DNA from: Stomorhina lunata
Lineage: Eukaryota; Arthropoda; Insecta; Diptera; Rhiniidae
Length of the DNA stretch: 64,000 bases
Reading direction: 5' to 3'
NCBI GenBank assembly: GCA_933228675.1
Contig: OW121741.1
Span: forward strand, 17,907,510 to 17,971,509
Shown: in pieces, positions 33,415-46,084 of the stretch
How positions within the stretch are numbered: the stretch's first letter is position 1
Layout: every line of letters begins with the position of its first letter
Translations under genes and position numbers: made by a program
Notes under the pieces: generated by a model
Seen by the model: only the letters and a program-made list of their open reading frames with translations
Told to the model about the DNA's origin: nothing
Database searches by the model: none

Positions 33415-35025
33415 ATAGAAAATTTTCTTTAAAATTTTTTTTATCAAAAATTTTTCTTAAAAAATTTCCTAACAAAAATTTTTCTATTGAAAATTTTTTT
33501 ATCAAAAATTTTTCTATAGAAATTTTTTTTTTATCAAACATTTTTCTATAGAAAATTTTTTTATCCAAAATTTTTCTATAGAAATTTTTTTTATCAAAAA
33601 TTTTTCTATAGAAATTTTTTTTATCAAAAATTTTTCTATAGAAAATTTTTGTATCAAAAATTTTTCTATAGAAATTTTTTTATTAAAAATTTTTTTATAG
33701 AAAATTTTTTTATCAACAAGTTTTCTATAGAAAATTTTTTTATCAATAAGTTTTCTATAGAAAATTTTTTTATCCAGAATTTTTCTATATTTTTTTTATC
33801 AAAAATTTTTCTATAGAAAATTTTTATCAAAAATGTTTATATAGAAAATTTTTTTTACCAAAAATTTTTCTATGGATCCATAGAAAAAAATATAGAAAAA
33901 TTCTGGATAAAAAATTTTCTATAGAAAACTTGTTGATAAAAAAATTTTCTATAAAAAAATTTTTAATAAAAAAAAATTCTATAAAAAAATTTTTGATAAA
34001 AAAAATTTCTATAGAAAAATTTTAGATCCATAGAAAAATTTTTGGTAAAAAAAATTTCTATATAAAAATTTTTGATAAAAATTTTCTATAGAAAAAATTT
34101 TATAGAAAAATTTTTGACAAAAAAAATATAGAAAAATTCTGGATAAAAAAAAATTTCTATAGAAAACTTGTTGATAAAAAAATTTTTTTATCAAGAATTT
34201 TTCTATAATTTTTTTTTATCAAAAATTTTTCTATACAAATTTTTTTTATCAAAAATTTTTCTATAGAAAATTTTTTTATCAAAAATTTTTCTATAGAAAA
34301 TTTTTTACAAAATTTTTTTATCTACAATTTTTCTTAGAAAATTTTTTGTATCAAAAATTGTTTTATAGAAAATTTTTTTATCAAAAATTTTTCTAAAGTA
34401 AATTTTTTATCAAAAATTTTTCTTAGAAAATTTTTTTATCAAAAATTTTTCTATAGAAAATTTTTCTATCAAGAGTTTTTCTATAGAAAATTTTTTTTAT
34501 CAAAAATTTCTCTATATAAAATATTTTTATCAAACATTTTTCTATACAAAATTTTTCTATCAAGAATTTTTCTATAGAAAATTTTTTTTATCAAAAATTT
34601 CTCTATAGAAAATATTTTTATCAAACATTTTTCTATAGAAAATTTTTCTATCAAAAATTTTTCTACAAAAATTTTTCTATAGAAAATTTTTTTATAGAAA
34701 TTTTTTTTTATCAAAAATTTTTCTATAAAAATTTTTTTATCAAAAATTTTTCTATAGAAAATTTTGTTATCAAAAATTTTTCTATAGAAAATTTTGTTAT
34801 CAAAAATTTTTTATAGAATTTTTTTTTTTAATTTTTGCTATGGAAATTTTTTATCAAAAATTTTTCTATATTTTTTTTTCATAAAATTTTTTTTTAGCAA
34901 AATTTTTTTAATCAAAAATTTTTCTATAGAAATTTTTTTTTATCAAAAATTTTTCTATATTTTTTTATCAAAAAATTTTCTATATGGTTTTTATCAAAAC
35001 TTTTTCGTTAACATTTTTTTTATTT
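33415..35025. repeat. TTTTCTATAGAAAA array II, right part
   Basis: Continues the array beyond the foldback element. Orientation is mostly inverted relative to array I, with a switch near 33875-34190. Confidence 0.9.
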
Positions 35026-35029
35026 CGTT

Positions 35030-35155
35030 GTCGCCAACCGACTTTGCTAACATCCAAATGCCAACTAAATGATTTTAATACTCATTTTCACGAGTTTTAT
35101 TAACGATCTTAGTATTTACGAAAATAAAAAAATTCCTCGGCTGCTGGTGGTATGG
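35030..35155 (-). repeat. inverted copy of the 14.83-14.97 kb segment
   Basis: The reverse complement shares CTCGTGAAAAT-AGTATTAAAA, TTGGCATTTGGATGTTA and CAAAGTCGG-TGG with 14830-14965, and likewise abuts a CTATAG array. Confidence 0.75.
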
Positions 35156-35159
35156 GATC

Positions 35160-35980
35160 CATGCCTTATAATTCAAAATGGCTAAAAGGTTAATTGAAAC
35201 ATTTATTTCTTAAATAATTTGTCGTGATGACTTAATAATTCATAAAATGAAATTGTCAACAATTTCATGATTTTTATTGAAAATTCTTGGCTATTGTTTG
35301 CTTAAAAGAAGACGTTTTGTAAAATTTTCTAACAAAAAAAAATTTGTTAATTTTTAACAAATTTTATGAATGACAAATCATAAATTATGATTATTATTCA
35401 AAATTTTAAGTAACATTATTACAATAAATAAATCTTTTGTATTTTTTTTTCATAAAAACTTCTGAATACTGAAATTTTATAACCAAGACATGTTTTTGCA
35501 TATTCACGTTTTGCGATCATATGCAAACTGTAAATAAGACTTCAGAATTTTTTAATTTATTGCCAAAGTTAATTTTTTGCTATAACATATTCAACCGTGC
35601 AATGATCTCAATTTTCTTCATATAATATTCTATAAGTTTGAAAACTAGTTTTAAAATTGAAAAATTTTAGTTGTTAATTAAACTGATTTGTTGGGAAGTT
35701 GTAAGACCGGGGGCAAAAAAGGTACATGTTTAAATAAATTGTGTAAATTGAACAAGTTTTTATTTGGTTACATGATCATCATGTAGATCTTAAACATGTG
35801 TTTTTGCTTGTGATCTTTGAACCGAAATGGAGGAGCTATAAATTACAAATATACTTATTTTTATAATTTATAGTTTTTAGAAAATTTTGTATGTCTTATT
35901 ACATCATAGGTAGAAGGGTATATTCGTAACGCCTAGAAATATAGGTTTGAGACTCACCCTTAATTATCGACCGATTAGTT
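35160..35980. other. AT-rich DNA, nothing recognised
   Basis: No coding or repeat signal beyond poly-A/T. Confidence 0.4.
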
Positions 35981-35984
35981 AATC

Positions 35985-36295
35985 GCCTTATAATGCGTTA
36001 TAATAGCGTAGTAATGCTTTATAATGCCTTTTTTACGCATTGTAATGTAATATTATAAATAATAATTGTATTATAATGATTTGTAATGCATTTTAATCGA
36101 GCTGAAATGGCTTTAAACACAATATAATTGCATTATAATACATTATTATAATTTGAATGCTTATATGCATTATAATGATATTATAATGTATTAAAAATGC
36201 ATTCCTATCGCATTATAATGGTATTAAGACATTTCAATCGCATTAAAATGGGTTATAATTTATTATAATAGCTTTATAATAGCATTATAATGCGT
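35985..36295. repeat. TTATAAT palindromic array III
   Basis: Short, degenerate block of the same GCATTATAATG family. Confidence 0.75.
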
Positions 36296-36299
36296 CAGT

Positions 36300-37345
36300 T
36301 TAAAAGATAGGTATGGGTTAAAAAAAAGTACCAAATTGTAGTATTCACGCTTTTTTTTACCTTTTTTCAATAAGTACCAAATACATGTCCCCTTATTTTT
36401 CGAGCCGATACAAATCAAAGTTCAACTTTGTTTCTATCGCTTCTAGTTTATATGATGTCACTAATTTGTCCCTTTTCTGCCCTATTTTTAATCTCAAAAC
36501 GGCCGAATTTGCAAGAGGAATCGAATATGTTTCCCTTAATTTTTAGTGCTGAGGCCCTATGTTCCACTGGGAGTCAAGGAAAACAGAAGTCGAATTTTTA
36601 GTACTCAGATCAGTTTTTGTTTCTATCACTTTTGGCTTAGAAGATATAACGTTGCCGATTTTGCCCCTTTTTACCCCCAATGTCAATCGACCCGTTTATA
36701 AATTATACTTCTGGCTTCATTAGTCTAAAATATATTCATAGTTTAAAAGCAAAAAAAAACTACCCCTGAATACTTTTCCGTGTTTACCCTTTTGTACCCC
36801 ACTATTCGCAAAAGTACCAAATTGCGTTTCTATGTTTATTAGTTCAAAAGATGCATATGGTTTAAAAAAAGTACCAGAATACAGTTTTTACCCCTTTTTT
36901 TACTTATTAGTGCCAGGTCCAAAAAAGTACCAAACACGTTTCCCCTTATTTTTCTAGCCGATTCAAATCCAATCTAATTCTATTTCTATGTTTATTAGTT
37001 TAAAAGATACATATGGTTTGAAAAATGTACCAAAATGCAGTTTTTACCCTTTTCTACTTATTAGTACCATTTCCAAAAAAAAAGTACCAAACAGTTGTTC
37101 CATTATTTTCCTAGCCGATCCAAATCCAATTTCAACTTTGTTTCTATCGATGTAGGCTTCGGAGATATGATGTTTATACTTTTTACCTTCTCTACCCTGT
37201 TTTGGTTTAGGAGAATGTTACCGATTTTTTTCCTTTTTTACCCCCTAAATTAAAAAAAAGTACCAAATACGTGTTTGATATTTTGTACTTGGCAATCAAC
37301 TTCCCTATAAATTTTATTTCTAGCTTTATTGGATCAAGTGATATA
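36300..37345. repeat. degenerate repeat, AAAAGTACCAAA units
   Basis: Blocks with AAAAGTACCAAATACG, TTATTTTTCTAGCCGAT, CAACTTTGTTTCTATC and TTACCCCTTTT recur about every 130-180 bp; copy 4 of the micro-insertion is embedded. Confidence 0.7.
36554..36592 (+). mobile_element. 39-bp LINE-tail micro-insertion, copy 4
   Basis: Begins GCCCTATGTT, contains CACTGGGAGTCAAGGA and ends AACAGAAGTCG. Flanked by AATTTTTAGTGCTGAG (36538-36553) and AATTTTTAGTACTCAG (36593-36608), a 16-bp repeat with two mismatches. Confidence 0.65.
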
Positions 37346-37369
37346 CAAAGATAAGGAAGAATGAACCTA

Positions 37370-38375
37370 CCGCAACCTAATCGTAGGTCTTTATTGAGTC
37401 AAATTTCTAATCGTGGGTCTTTATATTGTCAAATTCTTAATCGTGGGTCTTCATATATTAAATTTTTAATCTTGGGTCTTTATAGAGTCAACTTCTTAAT
37501 CTTGGAAGCTTTGTATAGTCAAATTCTTAATCTTGGAAGCTTTGTATAGTCAAATTTTTAATCTTAAGGGCTTTGTATAGTCAAATTCTTAATTGTGTGT
37601 CTTTATATACACAAATTCTTAATCGTGGATCTCTATATACACAAATTCTTAATCGTGGGTCTATATACACAAATTCTTAATCGTAGGTCTTTATATAGTC
37701 AAATTCTTATTCGTGGGTCTTTATATAGTCAAATTCCTGATCTTGGTGGCTTTGTATAGACAAATTCTTAATCGTGGTTTTTTATATAGTAAAAAGTTTT
37801 AATCGTGGGTCTTTATATAGTCAAATTCTTAATCGTGGGTTTTTATATAGTAAAAAGTTTTAATCGTGGGTCTTTATATAGTCAAATTCTTAATCGTGGG
37901 TTTTTATATAGACAAATTCTTAATCGTGGTTTTTTATATAGTAAAAAGTTTTAATCGTGGGTCTTTATATAGTCAAATTCTTAATCGTGGGTTTTTATAT
38001 AGACAAATTCTTAATCGTGGTTTTTTATATAGTAAAAAATTTTAATCGTGGGTTTTTATATAGACAAATTCTTAATCGTGGTTTTTTATATAGTAAAAAG
38101 TTTTAATCGTGGGTCTTTATATAGTCAAATTCTTAATCGTGGTTTTTTATATAGTAAACAATTTTAATCGTGGGTTTTTATATAGACAAATTCTTAATCG
38201 TGGTTTTTTATATAGTAAAAAGTTTTAATCGTGGGTCTTTATATAGTCAAATTCTTAATCGTGGGTTTTTATATAGACAAATTGTTAATCGTGGGTCTTT
38301 ATATAGTCAAATTCTTAATCGTGGGTTTTTATATAAACAAATTGTTAATCTAAGGGGTTTATATAACAAATTCTT
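37370..38375. repeat. 30-bp TAATCGTGGGTCTTTATATA array A
   Basis: Units TCTTAATCGTGGGTCTTTAT + ATAGTCAAAT. From 37760 a two-unit higher-order form alternates TAGTCAAATTC and TAGTAAAAAGTTT spacers. Confidence 0.92.
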
Positions 38376-38384
38376 AATTGGAAC

Positions 38385-38720
38385 CTTACCCAGAAACTGA
38401 ACTAGAAATCGATTTAGAACATGAACGTAAAATAGGAACCGATTTCGAATCTGACCTTATATAATTATATAATTAAATTCTAGTCTTCTTTTTAGGTTTA
38501 AGTTTCTAATTAAGGTTCTAGTTCTGGTTATGGTCCTTTATCTTCTATCTTTAAAGTTCCATATTAGAATTCAGTTCTGATTCTAGTTCAGATATTATGT
38601 TAGTTTAGGTTCTAGATTACTTCTTAGTGTAGATTCTAGTTCGGTCTTAGGTTCTGGTTCAATTTCTAGTTTAGGCTCATGGTTTCGATCCAGGTGTTAG
38701 TTCAGGTTCTACTTAGTTCA
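38385..38720. repeat. GGTTCTAGTTCAGG-type degenerate repeats
   Basis: Imperfect TTCTAGTTCAGGTTCTAG units; reverse complement of the intron 3 motif. Confidence 0.65.
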
Positions 38721-39655
38721 ACTTAAATTCAGATCATTTCAGTTTTCATTTCGCGATTCCATTCTTTTAACCCTCTTCTTTTCGTATTTTTTGTATGTAT
38801 GTATTTATTTTCGTTTCTTTTTGGGATCTTTAAAAACCGTTAACTGCCAACATAAAAACCAGTTGATGGCAACCTTGGATTTTTTATTGAAAAGCGGCAA
38901 AGGCAAGAAATAAATAATATTTTTTGCCTTCTACCAGATACTTTTAAACAACAATTACTCAAATAAAAATAACGTTAAATGTTGTAACAACAGGTTCTTG
39001 GTTTTTTTTTTCGGACTCTAGACACGACCAATAACAGAAAAACATTGGCCCCACTACCACAATGAAACCTAAGCACTTGTCTCTGCACTGTGCAGGAACA
39101 CTGTGCAGTATATGCTTTAATGAACGACTTGCCGAAAATAGCAGTAAATTAACTAGCAGCATGTACTTGTAAACTTGCCTTAAATTATGTTTTTATTATG
39201 CGTAAATTTTGGTATCAAAACAATAATTTTGTGTGTCGAATGGCTAGAGTCAAATTCGTTTGTCCTTCTAGCCGCTCTTAATGTTTGGTTTACTTATTAT
39301 TTATTAATAGTTTTCGATTAGTGAGAATAATTTAATTTATTTAAATCAATTTAAATTCTCACGTGCATAAAAATTAGCTTGATTTTTGTTATGCATATTA
39401 AGTTTTCAAAAAATTTTGGTATAAATTTTGAAAGCATGTTTGTAAAATCGAATATCTCTGATAATACCAATTATTTTTAGACATTCTAAGCTTTATTTTG
39501 TTAGAAGACTTTATAAAAATTGCTTTAAAATTTCTGAAACTTTATTTCAAATTTAATTTTTTTTTTAAGAAAAGTATAAAATTTACCAAAGATGGTTAAG
39601 TAGCTCGTTAGTTCAGTAAGTAAAATGAATAAACTAAGAAAAACGCCAAAAATAA
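38721..39655. other. AT-rich DNA, nothing recognised
   Basis: A local duplication CACTGTGCAGG/CACTGTGCAG at 39087-39107; no supported gene. Confidence 0.4.
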
Positions 39656-39659
39656 AATT

Positions 39660-42510
39660 ATAATCAAATTCTTAATTGTGGATCTTTATATAGTCAAATT
39701 CTTAATCGTGGGTTCTCTATATAGTCAAAATTTTAATCGTGGGGTTCTTATACAGTCAAATTCTAAATCGTGGGTCTTTAAATAGTCAAAATCTAAATCT
39801 TGGGGGATTTATGTAGTCAAATTCTCAATCTTGGGTCTGTATATAGTCAAATTCTAAATCTTGGGGGATTTATGTAGTCAAATTCTTAATAGTGTGTCTG
39901 TATATAGTTAAATTCTTAATCTTGGGGGATTTATGTAGTCAAATTCTTCATCGTGGGTCTTTATATAGTCAAATTCTTAATCTTGGGGGATTTATGTAGA
40001 CAAATTCTTAATCGTGGGGGTTTATATAGTCAAATTCTTAATCGTGGGTCTTTATATAGTCAAATTCTTAATCGTGGGTCTTTATATAGTCAAATTCTTA
40101 ATCGTGGGGTCTTTATATAGTCAAATTCTTAATCGTGGGTCTTTATATAGTCAAATACTTAATCGTGGGTCTTCATATAGTCAAATACTTAATCGTGGGT
40201 CTTTATATAGTAAAATTTTATAATCTTGGGTCTTTATATAGTCAAAGTTTTAATCGTGGGGGTTTATATAGTCAAATTCTTAATCGTGAGTCTTTATATA
40301 GTCAAATACTTAATCGTGGGTCTTCATATAGTCAAATACTTAATCGTGGGTCTTTATATAGTCAAATACTTAATCGTGGGCCTTTATATAGTCAAATACT
40401 TAATCGTGGGTCTTCATATAGTCAAATTCTTAATCGTGAGTCTTTATATAGTCAAATTCTTAATCGTTGGTCTTTATATAGTCAAATTCTTAATCGTGGG
40501 TCTTTATATAGTCAAATTCTTAATCGTGGGTCCTTATATAGTACAGTTCTTAATCGTGGGTCTTTATATAGTCAAATTCTTAATCGTAAGGGTTTCTATA
40601 GTCAAATACTTAATCGTAAGGGTTTATGTAGTCAAATACTTAATCGTGTGTCTTTATATAGTCAAATTCTTAATCGTGGGTCTTTATATAGTCAAATTCT
40701 TAATCGTGGGTCTTTATATAGTCAAATTCTTAATCGTAAGGGTTTCTATAGTCAAATACTTAATCGTAAGGGTTTATGTAGTCAAATACTTAATCGTGTG
40801 TCTTTATATAGTCAAATTCTTAATCGTGATTCTTAATCGTGAGTCTTTATATAGTCAAATACTTAATCGTGGGTCTTCATATAGTCAAATACTTAATCGT
40901 GGGTCTTTATATAGTCAAATACTTAATCGTGGGCCTTTATATAGTCAAATACTTAATCGTGGGTCTTCATATAGTCAAATTCTTAATCGTGAGTCTTTAT
41001 ATAGTCAAATTCTTAATCGTTGGTCTTTATATAGTCAAATTCTTAATCGTGGGTCTTTATATAGTCAAATTCTTAATCGTGGGTCCTTATATAGTACAGT
41101 TCTTAATCGTGGGTCTTTATATAGTCAAATTCTTAATCGTAAGGGTTTCTATAGTCAAATACTTAATCGTAAGGGTTTATGTAGTCAAATACTTAATCGT
41201 GTGTCTTTATATAGTCAAATTCTTAATCGTGGGTCTTTATATAGTCAAATTCTTAATCGTGGGTCTTTATATAGTCAAATTCTTAATCGTAAGGGTTTCT
41301 ATAGTCAAATACTTAATCGTAAGGGTTTATGTAGTCAAATACTTAATCGTGTGTCTTTATATAGTCAAATTCTTAATCGTGGGTCTTTATATAGTCAAAT
41401 TCTTAATCGTGGGTCTTTATATAGTCAAATTCTTAATCGTGGGGTCTTTATATAGTCAAATTCTTAATCGTGGGGTCTTTATATAGTCAAATTCTTAATC
41501 GTGGGGTCTTTATATAGACAATTTTTTAATCGTGGGGTTTTATATAGAAAAATTCTTTATCAAGGGGGTTTATATAGTCAAATTCTTAATCGTGGGTCTT
41601 TATATAGTCAAATTCTTAATCGTGGTTCTTTATACAGGCAAATTCTTAATCGTATGGGTTTATATAGTCAAATTCTTAATCGTGGGGGTTTATATAGTCA
41701 AATTCTTAATCGTGGGTATTTATATAGTTAAGTTCTTAATCGTGCATCTTTGTATAGTTAAATATTTAATCGTTGGTCTTTATATACTTAAATTCTTAAT
41801 TGTGGGCTTAAATACTCAAATTCTTAATCGTGGTTCTTTATATAGACAAATTCTTAATCATGGGGGTTTATATAGACAAATTCTTAATCGTGGGTCTTTA
41901 TATAGACAAATTCTTAATCGTGGGGGCTTATATAGACAAATTTTTAATCGTGGGTCTTTATACAGACAAATTTTCAATCATAAGACTTTATATAGACAAA
42001 TTCTTAATCGTGGGGTTTATATAGACAAATTCTTAATCGTGGGTCTTTATGTAGACAAATTCTCAATCTTGGGTCTTTATATAGTCAAGTTCTTAATCGT
42101 GCATCTTTGTATACTCAAATTCTTAATCGTGGGTCTTTATATACTCAAATTTTTAATCGTGGGTCTTTATATAGACAAATTCTTAATCGTGGGGGTTTAT
42201 ATAGACAAATTCTTTATAGTCAATATAGTCAAATTCTTTATCGTGAGGGTTTATATAGTTCAATTTCTTATCGTTTGGGTTTATATAGTCAAATTCTTAA
42301 TCGTTGGTCTTTATATAGTCAAATACTTAATCATGGTTATTTATATTGTCAAATTCTTTATCGTGTGAGTTTATATAGTTAAATTCTTTATCGTTTGGGT
42401 TTATATAGTCAAATTCTTAATCGTGGAATCTTTATATAGTCAAATTCTTAATCGTGGGTCTTTATATAGTCAAATTCTTAATCGTGGGTCTTTATTTAGT
42501 CAAATCATGG
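39660..42510. repeat. 30-bp TAATCGTGGGTCTTTATATA array B
   Basis: About 93 units of TCTTAATCGTGGGTCTTTAT + ATAGTCAAAT. The 30-bp unit has no stop in two plus frames, giving ORFs up to 409 codons (40226-41455) of YIVKFLIVGL or ILNRGSLYSQ repeats. A 553-bp block (about 40283-40835) is tandemly duplicated at 40836-41388. Confidence 0.95.
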
Positions 42511-43734
42511 GTCGGTTTTTATTCAATTCCTTTATATTGTTTTGTCAATAAATAAAATATTTCAGTCTTCCCAGAAAAATATTTAATAATTTTAATATCA
42601 ATAAAAAAAAAAACAACGACTAAACAAAGATAATTATTACTCTTCATGGTATCGGAAAGAACGCACATTTGAATGACTCAAAATGAGGTTAATTATATTA
42701 ACAATATCGTGTGTATGTTGTGGTAAACTTACAATAAAAGTTTGAATTTTGAGGTAGATTTTTTAGATATGAATGAACGAACGACTGATAGACAAACTAA
42801 ATTAACTGCCTTAAAGTATGTCTTGGAAAGGTCATTCTACCTTAAAATTCAATTTCAATGATTTTAATGAATCGTTAAATTTGTTGTTGTGATTTTTTTA
42901 ATTAAAATCCAAATTGGTTGTTTTAGGTGTTTTCATTAGAAATATAGAAGAAAACAATAGTAACAAAACATTATAAATTAAAATGTTAAGAGTTTTTACT
43001 ACGAATAAAATAAATGCTGTTTGCAAGTGTTGACACGTATTAATTATATTTTATTGTAAATGACAGTTAATTGTTTATTTTTATATTTTTTTTTGTTGTA
43101 TAAATTTGTCCTTCCTGTGTTAAAGGTTTTTTTTTTTACAGAAAAACAAATTTTTTTTCACATTTGCATTTAAGCAGGTTACGAGTGCAATTATTTACTG
43201 TTTTGAAAAAAAGGTTTATTTACATAAAAAGTGTCATAAGTACAAACATATCATTGGGAAAGTTTTGTAGGTATGTTACTAATTTGCTAAATAAAATAAG
43301 ACAAACTTTTTTAATTTAAAACTTTTTAAATCTCCTAAAAATATACTACAAAATTCCTCTTAAAATATCAAACAAAATCCACGTATTCATGTGAATTTTT
43401 ACCTTATTAAAAATTGAAAATAAATAACATTTTTAAGCGCTGTATCTTTTGTTAAGCCACTTTTTATGTAAATAATTTTTTTATTTTTCGTATTACAATG
43501 TCAATATTTTATCTGTTAAACAATATAAAAATCCATCAAAATTTATCACATTTGCTGATGATGCTGATTAATATAAATGCAATTAAAAATAATAAAACGT
43601 AAAAAAAATGTTGAAGGTTTTTGTCTCGAAAAGGTGTGATAAAAAAAATTACAAAGTCAACAATTCATCTTAAACAAGACCTAACTATCCTACAAGACCT
43701 ACTTATTTTAAACGACCTACGACTCAAATTATTA
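42511..43734. other. AT-rich spacer between inverted arrays
   Basis: Homopolymer-rich, no supported coding region. Confidence 0.45.
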
Positions 43735-44695
43735 AATAATAAGAATTTTCCTACATAAACCCTCACATCTTAAGAATTTGAATATATGAAGACCCACGAT
43801 TAACAATTTTACTATATAAAGACCCCACGATTAAGAATTTGATTATATAAACCCTGCGATTATTAATTTAACTATATACATTCCCCAAGGTTAAGAATTT
43901 GTCTATGCAAAGCCCTACCTTAAAAGACCCACTATTAAGAATTTGAGACCTTAAAAGACCATCTATGAAGAATTTCAGATCTTAAAAGACCCTCGATTAA
44001 TAATTTGAAATCTTAAAACGATTAAAAATTTGAGATCTTAAAAGACCCTCGATTAATAATTTGAAATCTTAAAAGACATACGATTAAGAATTTAAGACTT
44101 TAAAGACCCACCTATAAGAATTTGATACCTTAAAAGACCAACGATTAAGAATTTGATACCTCTTAAGTCTCACTTTTAAGAATTTGAGAATATAAGCCCC
44201 CACGATAAAGAATTTGAGAATATAAGCCCCCACGATAAAGAATTTTACTATATAAAGACCCACGATTAACAATTTGACTATATAAAGACCCATGATGAAG
44301 AATTTGGCTATATAAACCCCCACGATTAAGAATTTGACTATATAAAGACTCTCGATTACGAATTTGACTATATAAATACTCTCGATTACGAATTTGACTA
44401 TAAAATACCTACGATTAAGAATTTGACTATAGAAAGACCCACGATGAAGAATTTGACTATATAAAGACCCACGATTAAGAATTTGACTATATAAAGACAC
44501 ACGATTAAGAATTTGACTATATAAAGACCCACGATTAAGATTTTGACTATATAAAGACCCACGATTAAGAATTTGACTATATAAAGACCAACGATTAAGA
44601 ATTTGACTATATAATGACCCACGATTAAGAATATGACTATATAAAGACACGCGATTAAGAATTTGACTATATTAACCCCCGCGATGATGAAATGG
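43735..44695. repeat. 30-bp array C, inverted orientation
   Basis: Units ATATAAAGACCCACGATTAA + GAATTTGACT, the reverse complement of arrays A and B; the left half is more degenerate (CTTAAAAGACC). Confidence 0.93.
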
Positions 44696-44714
44696 AATAC
44701 ATAAAAAATTTTTC

Positions 44715-45000
44715 GGTATAAAAAATTTATAAACAAATTTTTGGGCATAATTTTCGGTGTAAAAATTTTCTAGAAAATTTTTCGGTTTAAAAATTTTATA
44801 GAAAATTTTTCGGTGTAAAAATTTTATAGAAATTTTTCGGTATAAAAATTTTATAGAAAATTTTTTGGTGTAAAAATTTTATAGAAAATTTTTCGGTGTA
44901 AAAATTTTATAGAAAATTTTTCGGTGTAAAAATTTTATAGAAAATTTTTCGGTGTAAAAATTTTATAGAAAATTTTTCGGTGTAAAATTTTATAGAAAAT
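44715..45000. repeat. 28-bp tandem repeat
   Basis: About ten units of TTCGGTGTAAAAATTTTATA + GAAAATTT. Confidence 0.93.
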
Positions 45001-46080
45001 TGGGATGAAGAATAGCGGTAGAGAATTTATGAATCATTTTCACAACTACATTATACCTCCGCTTTTCGTTTGTTGAAAGCTTTATACAAATTTCATAGTT
45101 AAATTTCAAAACCCAAGACCTTTCACCTCTTAACTGCTTCTTGTCTTTTTGCCGCCTTTATGGGTTAAACAAATTTTATTTGCGATTTGTAATGATCATA
45201 TTTTTTTTGTTCATTTCCAACTCTTTCCCTGCAAATCTTAAAATTCACCAAAGAGTAATAGAAAAATTACCCATTGCAACATTTTTTTTTTCAAATTTCA
45301 GTTTTCAAACACATGGCGTCATTCATTATGTGGTTTAAAGTTTATGCATGACTAGTTACAATTTTTTCTTAGCTCTCCACTATTTGTTAATAACAAAACA
45401 AAAAAAGATTTTGTAAACAAAGAAATAAAATTATTTATAAGAAAATTGTAATCAAAGAAAATCAAAGTAAAAATAAAACAAGAAAAATAAAAGTGGGTTT
45501 TCCTTTTTTTCCTTCGAAGAAAGACACACTTATAGTAAAAAATTGAGGAGGAAAAACTTGAAATTAAACTAAAACTGGGTATTTGTTATAAGTTTTTGCC
45601 AATAAAATACAAATTTTCTTTTTTGTAACACTTCCTCTTAAATTGGTTACAGAAAAAGCAAAAGAGTAAAATTTTTGTTAAAAAATTTTTACAAATGGAA
45701 AGAAACAAAGCAATATTTCGAAGTTATACTTAAGAGCGGCGAACAATGGGGCACTTTATGGTTTTATTTTGCGAAATAATACAATTAAAGGAAACTTGTG
45801 CTAATACAAATTTTAAGAAATATACCAAATATTTATCAAACAAATTTTGGTCTGTAACTATTTCTTTAAAGAAATTATTTAACTTTTTAATTTTTTCCCA
45901 GGGCCTGATTTGGTTTTTTCGTCACAACTCTCGAAAAAGTTGCTCTAAAATTCTATTATAAATATATCCCGATTCCCAACACTTTAGTAAACAAATCAAA
46001 AAAAGTTTAGTTTTAAAATCTCAAATCGTTTTGTCATAAAAATTTGTCAAAGTTTAAAAAAAAAATTCATATTTGTATTG
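45001..46080. other. AT-rich DNA, no supported gene
   Basis: ORFs of 65 and 71 codons (45141, 45746) look like chance translations. Confidence 0.4.
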
Positions 46081-46084
46081 AAAA

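Noticed and set aside
40226..41455. 409-codon ORF and neighbours of 278, 233 and 215 codons with YIVKFLIVGL / ILNRGSLYSQ repeats
   Set aside because: Direct translation of a 30-bp tandem repeat open in more than one frame; frames switch freely and there is no start context or domain.
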